DNA of 64,000 nucleotides from Nitrospirae bacterium MYbinv3. Lineage in GTDB: Bacteria > Nitrospirota > Thermodesulfovibrionia > Thermodesulfovibrionales > Magnetobacteriaceae. The position numbers were made by a program, and so were the translations under genes. Shown here piece after piece: positions 61,429 through 64,000 of the stretch (positions are counted from its first letter, which is position 1; every line of letters starts with the position of its first letter). The DNA lies in NCBI GenBank assembly GCA_002753395.1, contig PEAB01000003.1:1-64000 (forward strand), written 5' to 3'. Below the pieces are notes generated by a model. That model had not been told where the DNA came from. It was given only the letters and a program-made list of their open reading frames with translations, and made no database searches.

Positions 61429-62860
61429 CCTTCATAAAGAGCACCACCTTTATGGTCTTAAACAGTATAACGATGTCTAGCCACAATGACCAGTTCATGA
61501 TGTACCAGTTATCCAGCCTGATCCTGTAGTCGTATGTTGTGTCGTTCCTGCCGGAGACCTGCCAAAGACCCGTGATACCGGGCAATACACAGAAGCATAC
61601 GTCAGCCAGTTCCTTATAGTAGTTCTCCACCTCGTGTTCTGTTACCGGTCTGGGACCGATAAGACTCATCTCACCCTTGAGGACGTTAAAAATCTGTGGC
61701 AGCTCATCCAGCGAGGTCTTTCTAAGAAAGGCACCCAATCTGGTTACCCTAGGATCTTTTGTCAGCTTGTAAAACTGCTCCCACTCCTTGAGGTGTTCGT
61801 CGCTCTGCAAGAGGGTGGCAAGCATGACATCGGCGTCTTTTACCATTGTACGAAACTTGTAGCACTTAAAGGGTTTACCCCCCTTACCTATCCTAAGATG
61901 TGGATAAATAACAGACCCCCTTGATTCTAACTTTATAAGCACACCGATTACGCTTATCAAGACCAATAGAAACGGCAGCAGTACAATGCCTGCTATGAGA
62001 TCAAACAGACGCTTTATGACGCGGTTCTTGGCAAACTTGAGATTGTTCCTGATCTTTAAAAGAAATATCTCCTCATAAAACAGGTGCAAGAGTTCCGTGT
62101 TAAGCAGTGCTACACCGTAGAGGTCAGGTACGATCATAATGTCCTTTATACACAATTGAAGTTGAAACGCAAGCTCGGATATACGCTCAGGGCCAAGCGA
62201 GGGCATGGCAATTATCGCTGTATTTATGCGCAGATTTTTGATCACACGTGCATACTCACTGACACTGCCATATACTCTCTTGTCGTCAACCAAGGTGTTT
62301 ACCTTCTCTGGATCATCATCTAAAAAACCCGCAACCTCAATACCGATATGACGCTCTCTCTCTATCCACTGATTAATGAGTCTGCCGGTCTTACCGGCTC
62401 CAAGTATAATCGCCTTGGTCTTAAAGGTGCAAAACTTAAAAAGGAGTTTTTTCCCCAATAGACGGCTTATAGGAAAGACGATCAGAGATATGCACCACAA
62501 CAGCACCAGGATCACCCTTGATATCTCAGCCGACATCTGTCCGAGATTCACTATCACCATGACAATCAACATAACCAGCGTAAGGCTTATGATCAACCTC
62601 CGTGTTTCATCCCAAAAGGGCAGTCTGGTTGTGTACATACCAGTATAGGCATTGAAGGACACGTAAGTAAGCGGTACCCACCATAACCTCACGTACATAC
62701 TAAAGCTGAAGTTCTCAGTCAGAGCATTAAAAACCAATGGCAACAGGGCTTCTCTTATATACCAGGCGGTAAAAAGCGACATATATAAGGCTAACACATC
62801 CAAGCAGATCAGGAAAAATGCCTGCTCTAAATGTATTACAAACTGTCTTTCTGCGGTCAT
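61418..62860 (-). CDS. Polyprenyl-phosphate sugar phosphotransferase (WbaP/ExoY type)
   Basis: 480 residues. Four to five N-terminal membrane helices (10-135), a CoA-binding-like domain (AIILGAGKTGRLINQWIERE), another membrane segment (LFDLIAGIVLLPFLLVLISV) and the catalytic Bac_transf domain: KCYKFRTMVKDAD, LRKTSLDELPQIFNVLKGEM, SLIGPRPV and PGITGLWQVSGRND. It starts polysaccharide synthesis by moving a sugar phosphate onto undecaprenyl phosphate. It forms a two-gene unit with the radical SAM gene. Confidence 0.93.
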   Translation of the reverse strand: MTAERQFVIHLEQAFFLICLDVLALYMSLFTAWYIREALLPLVFNALTENFSFSMYVRLWWVPLTYVSFNAYTGMYTTRLPFWDETRRLIISLTLVMLIVMVIVNLGQMSAEISRVILVLLWCISLIVFPISRLLGKKLLFKFCTFKTKAIILGAGKTGRLINQWIERERHIGIEVAGFLDDDPEKVNTLVDDKRVYGSVSEYARVIKNLRINTAIIAMPSLGPERISELAFQLQLCIKDIMIVPDLYGVALLNTELLHLFYEEIFLLKIRNNLKFAKNRVIKRLFDLIAGIVLLPFLLVLISVIGVLIKLESRGSVIYPHLRIGKGGKPFKCYKFRTMVKDADVMLATLLQSDEHLKEWEQFYKLTKDPRVTRLGAFLRKTSLDELPQIFNVLKGEMSLIGPRPVTEHEVENYYKELADVCFCVLPGITGLWQVSGRNDTTYDYRIRLDNWYIMNWSLWLDIVILFKTIKVVLFMKGVR

Positions 62861-62997
62861 AGCGTAAATTTCACCAAGGCTGTCTACTAATATAATCCAC
62901 CTCTACCTAAAAAACAATATAATTTTATTAGTACACACAGACAGGGTATAGAAGGTCAAGAAGGGGTGCCTAACCTTGGAGTCTTGGAGTTCTATAT

Positions 62998-63026
62998 TTG
63001 ACATAACCTCTGATATATTGTATATT
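62998..63026 (+). promoter_or_regulatory. Candidate sigma-70 promoter of the methyltransferase gene
   Basis: TTGACA at 62,998-63,003, a 17-bp spacer and TATATT at 63,021-63,026. The GTG start at 63,041 is about 8 nt after the expected transcription start, so the mRNA would be nearly leaderless. Confidence 0.55.
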
Positions 63027-63040
63027 TATTATATATTAAG

Positions 63041-64000
63041 GTGGCAGAGCGGATACAAGACTACATCACAGGCAAATCTCTTCACGTTCGACCAGAAGAG
63101 ATTGTGCGACAGCAATTTGAGCATATTCTAGTTGATGAACTGGGCTATCCAAAGTCCCACATGACTATTGAATTCCAGATACAAAGAGGTGCTCAAAAGA
63201 AGGCTGAGAGCGCTGATATTGCAGTTTTTAGGAGCGCAATACAAGACCAGACAAACCTTCTGATGGTAATAGAGATCGAGCCACCTGGACATGTGTTCGA
63301 TCAACAGGTGTTTTCTTATGCCACAGCCACTACAGCGGAATTTGTCGTTTGGTTTGATGGTCTGGATCGACAAAAAAGCCGAGGCGTTCAATATCGTTGG
63401 CGCGACCTACAGAATGACCCTACCAAGTTTGTGGAAATACCTACAATACCAAGATTTGGAGAGACACTTGAGGAAATTGGGAAATATAAGAAATACCAAC
63501 TAAAACCAGCGAAAGGATTAAAGAGCTTATTCCAGAAGATGCACAATCGTCTCTACGGCGAAGGCCCTATTAAGAGGGAAGACCTCATAGCTCAGGAGGT
63601 CATTAAGATACTTTTTTGTAAGCTATACGATGAACTTCATACACCTAACGAGACGTGTGAATTTCGGGTTACGGTATCTGAACTGAAATCCCAGCAAGGA
63701 TTAAGTAAGGCTGCCAATAGAATTCGGAACTTATTTAGAGCCATAAAGAACGACCCGGGCTATTGTCAATTGTTCACTAATGATGAGGTACAATACGATG
63801 ACTATTGGATTTGCTATATCGTTTCTCAACTTCAGAGTATGGCCTTAACCCATGAAGAGACTGACACGGATGCACTAGGAGACGCTTACGAAGCATTTAT
63901 TGGTCCTCAATTGAAAGGAGAAAGTGGTCAGTTTTTTACCCCTCGTGCTGTTGTGCATCTAGCCGTTGAGATGTTAAATCCGAGCTTTGTTAAGAGAGAG
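63041..64000 (+). CDS. Fused HSDR_N-like domain / N6-adenine DNA methyltransferase (partial)
   Basis: 320 codons open from GTG 63041 to the window end, a frame confirmed by translating the sequence directly. The N-terminal 130 residues resemble HSDR_N: EEIVRQQFEHILVDELGYPK, KAESADIAVF, then LLMVIEIEPPGHVF. The expected E-x-K of the nuclease motif reads E-I-E, so the nuclease is probably dead. After a helical linker, AYEAFIGPQLKGESGQFFTP is the opening of a type I-like N6-methyltransferase (motif X). The catalytic NPPF part is beyond the window. Part of a restriction-modification or related defence system. Confidence 0.8.
   Translation, partial: MAERIQDYITGKSLHVRPEEIVRQQFEHILVDELGYPKSHMTIEFQIQRGAQKKAESADIAVFRSAIQDQTNLLMVIEIEPPGHVFDQQVFSYATATTAEFVVWFDGLDRQKSRGVQYRWRDLQNDPTKFVEIPTIPRFGETLEEIGKYKKYQLKPAKGLKSLFQKMHNRLYGEGPIKREDLIAQEVIKILFCKLYDELHTPNETCEFRVTVSELKSQQGLSKAANRIRNLFRAIKNDPGYCQLFTNDEVQYDDYWICYIVSQLQSMALTHEETDTDALGDAYEAFIGPQLKGESGQFFTPRAVVHLAVEMLNPSFVKRE

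Overview
The window looks like a chromosomal segment of a free-living diderm bacterium carrying the right-hand part of an integrated prophage. An LptD-type outer-membrane protein, a full chemotaxis set (cheY, cheA, cheW, cheR, cheD, cheB, cheV and receptors), several c-di-GMP proteins, sulfur-trafficking genes (a DsrE/F/H-like triad, TusA and two YeeE/YedE transporters) and a TRL-domain lipoprotein fit Nitrospirota (Thermodesulfovibrionia or magnetotactic relatives) or a deltaproteobacterial lineage. No rRNA or marker phylogeny is available here, so this placement is an inference.

Region 1 (1-13,330) is a prophage or phage-derived element. Leftward genes run from a Cro-like HTH protein through RHH, AP2-domain and primase-helicase genes, a TGTAAC iteron-like array, RusA and two small proteins to a terminase large subunit cut by the window edge. 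Rightward genes begin with a CI-like regulator. They continue with a DUF1566 protein carrying a stretch that looks like a diversity-generating-retroelement variable region, several very small genes, and a recombination module (PD-(D/E)XK nuclease, RecA-fold ATPase, SSB-like protein, RecD2-like helicase). Excisionase and tyrosine integrase end the module, and a 3' fragment of a tRNA-Leu(TAA) follows as the probable attachment-site scar.

Region 2 (13,500-31,100) is host housekeeping and signalling: a GGDEF/EAL protein, MgtC, a PRTase/TRSP protein, argS, an ADP-ribosylglycohydrolase, tRNA-Val(CAC), cheV, moaC, trpF, queF, a PAS histidine kinase and an HDOD-GAF-GGDEF protein.

Region 3 (31,700-42,400) is a chemosensory cluster. 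It has a membrane MCP, a Cys-rich two-CW-like protein, a coiled-coil membrane protein, a soluble MCP-like protein with a divergent signalling tip, a STAS protein, and cheY-cheA-cheW-cheR-cheD-cheB. CheA carries two tandem motifs resembling the c-di-GMP-binding MshEN motif.

Region 4 (42,450-64,000) contains a nuclease-like gene with an internal 33-bp tandem repeat, hisH behind a TusA/DsrE-type operon, a glycosyltransferase, an EF-hand Ser-rich protein, HU, lptD, tRNA-Leu(TAG), and the fabG-acpP-fabF-rnc-purM block. It also has a tandem YeeE/YedE pair, small envelope proteins, a radical SAM/sugar-transferase pair, and the start of a fused restriction-type/N6-methyltransferase gene that runs off the end.

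The host intergenic regions are crowded with short interspersed repeats with terminal inverted repeats (MITE-like). At least five terminal types can be distinguished. Several share one GC-rich hairpin core and are joined into composites.
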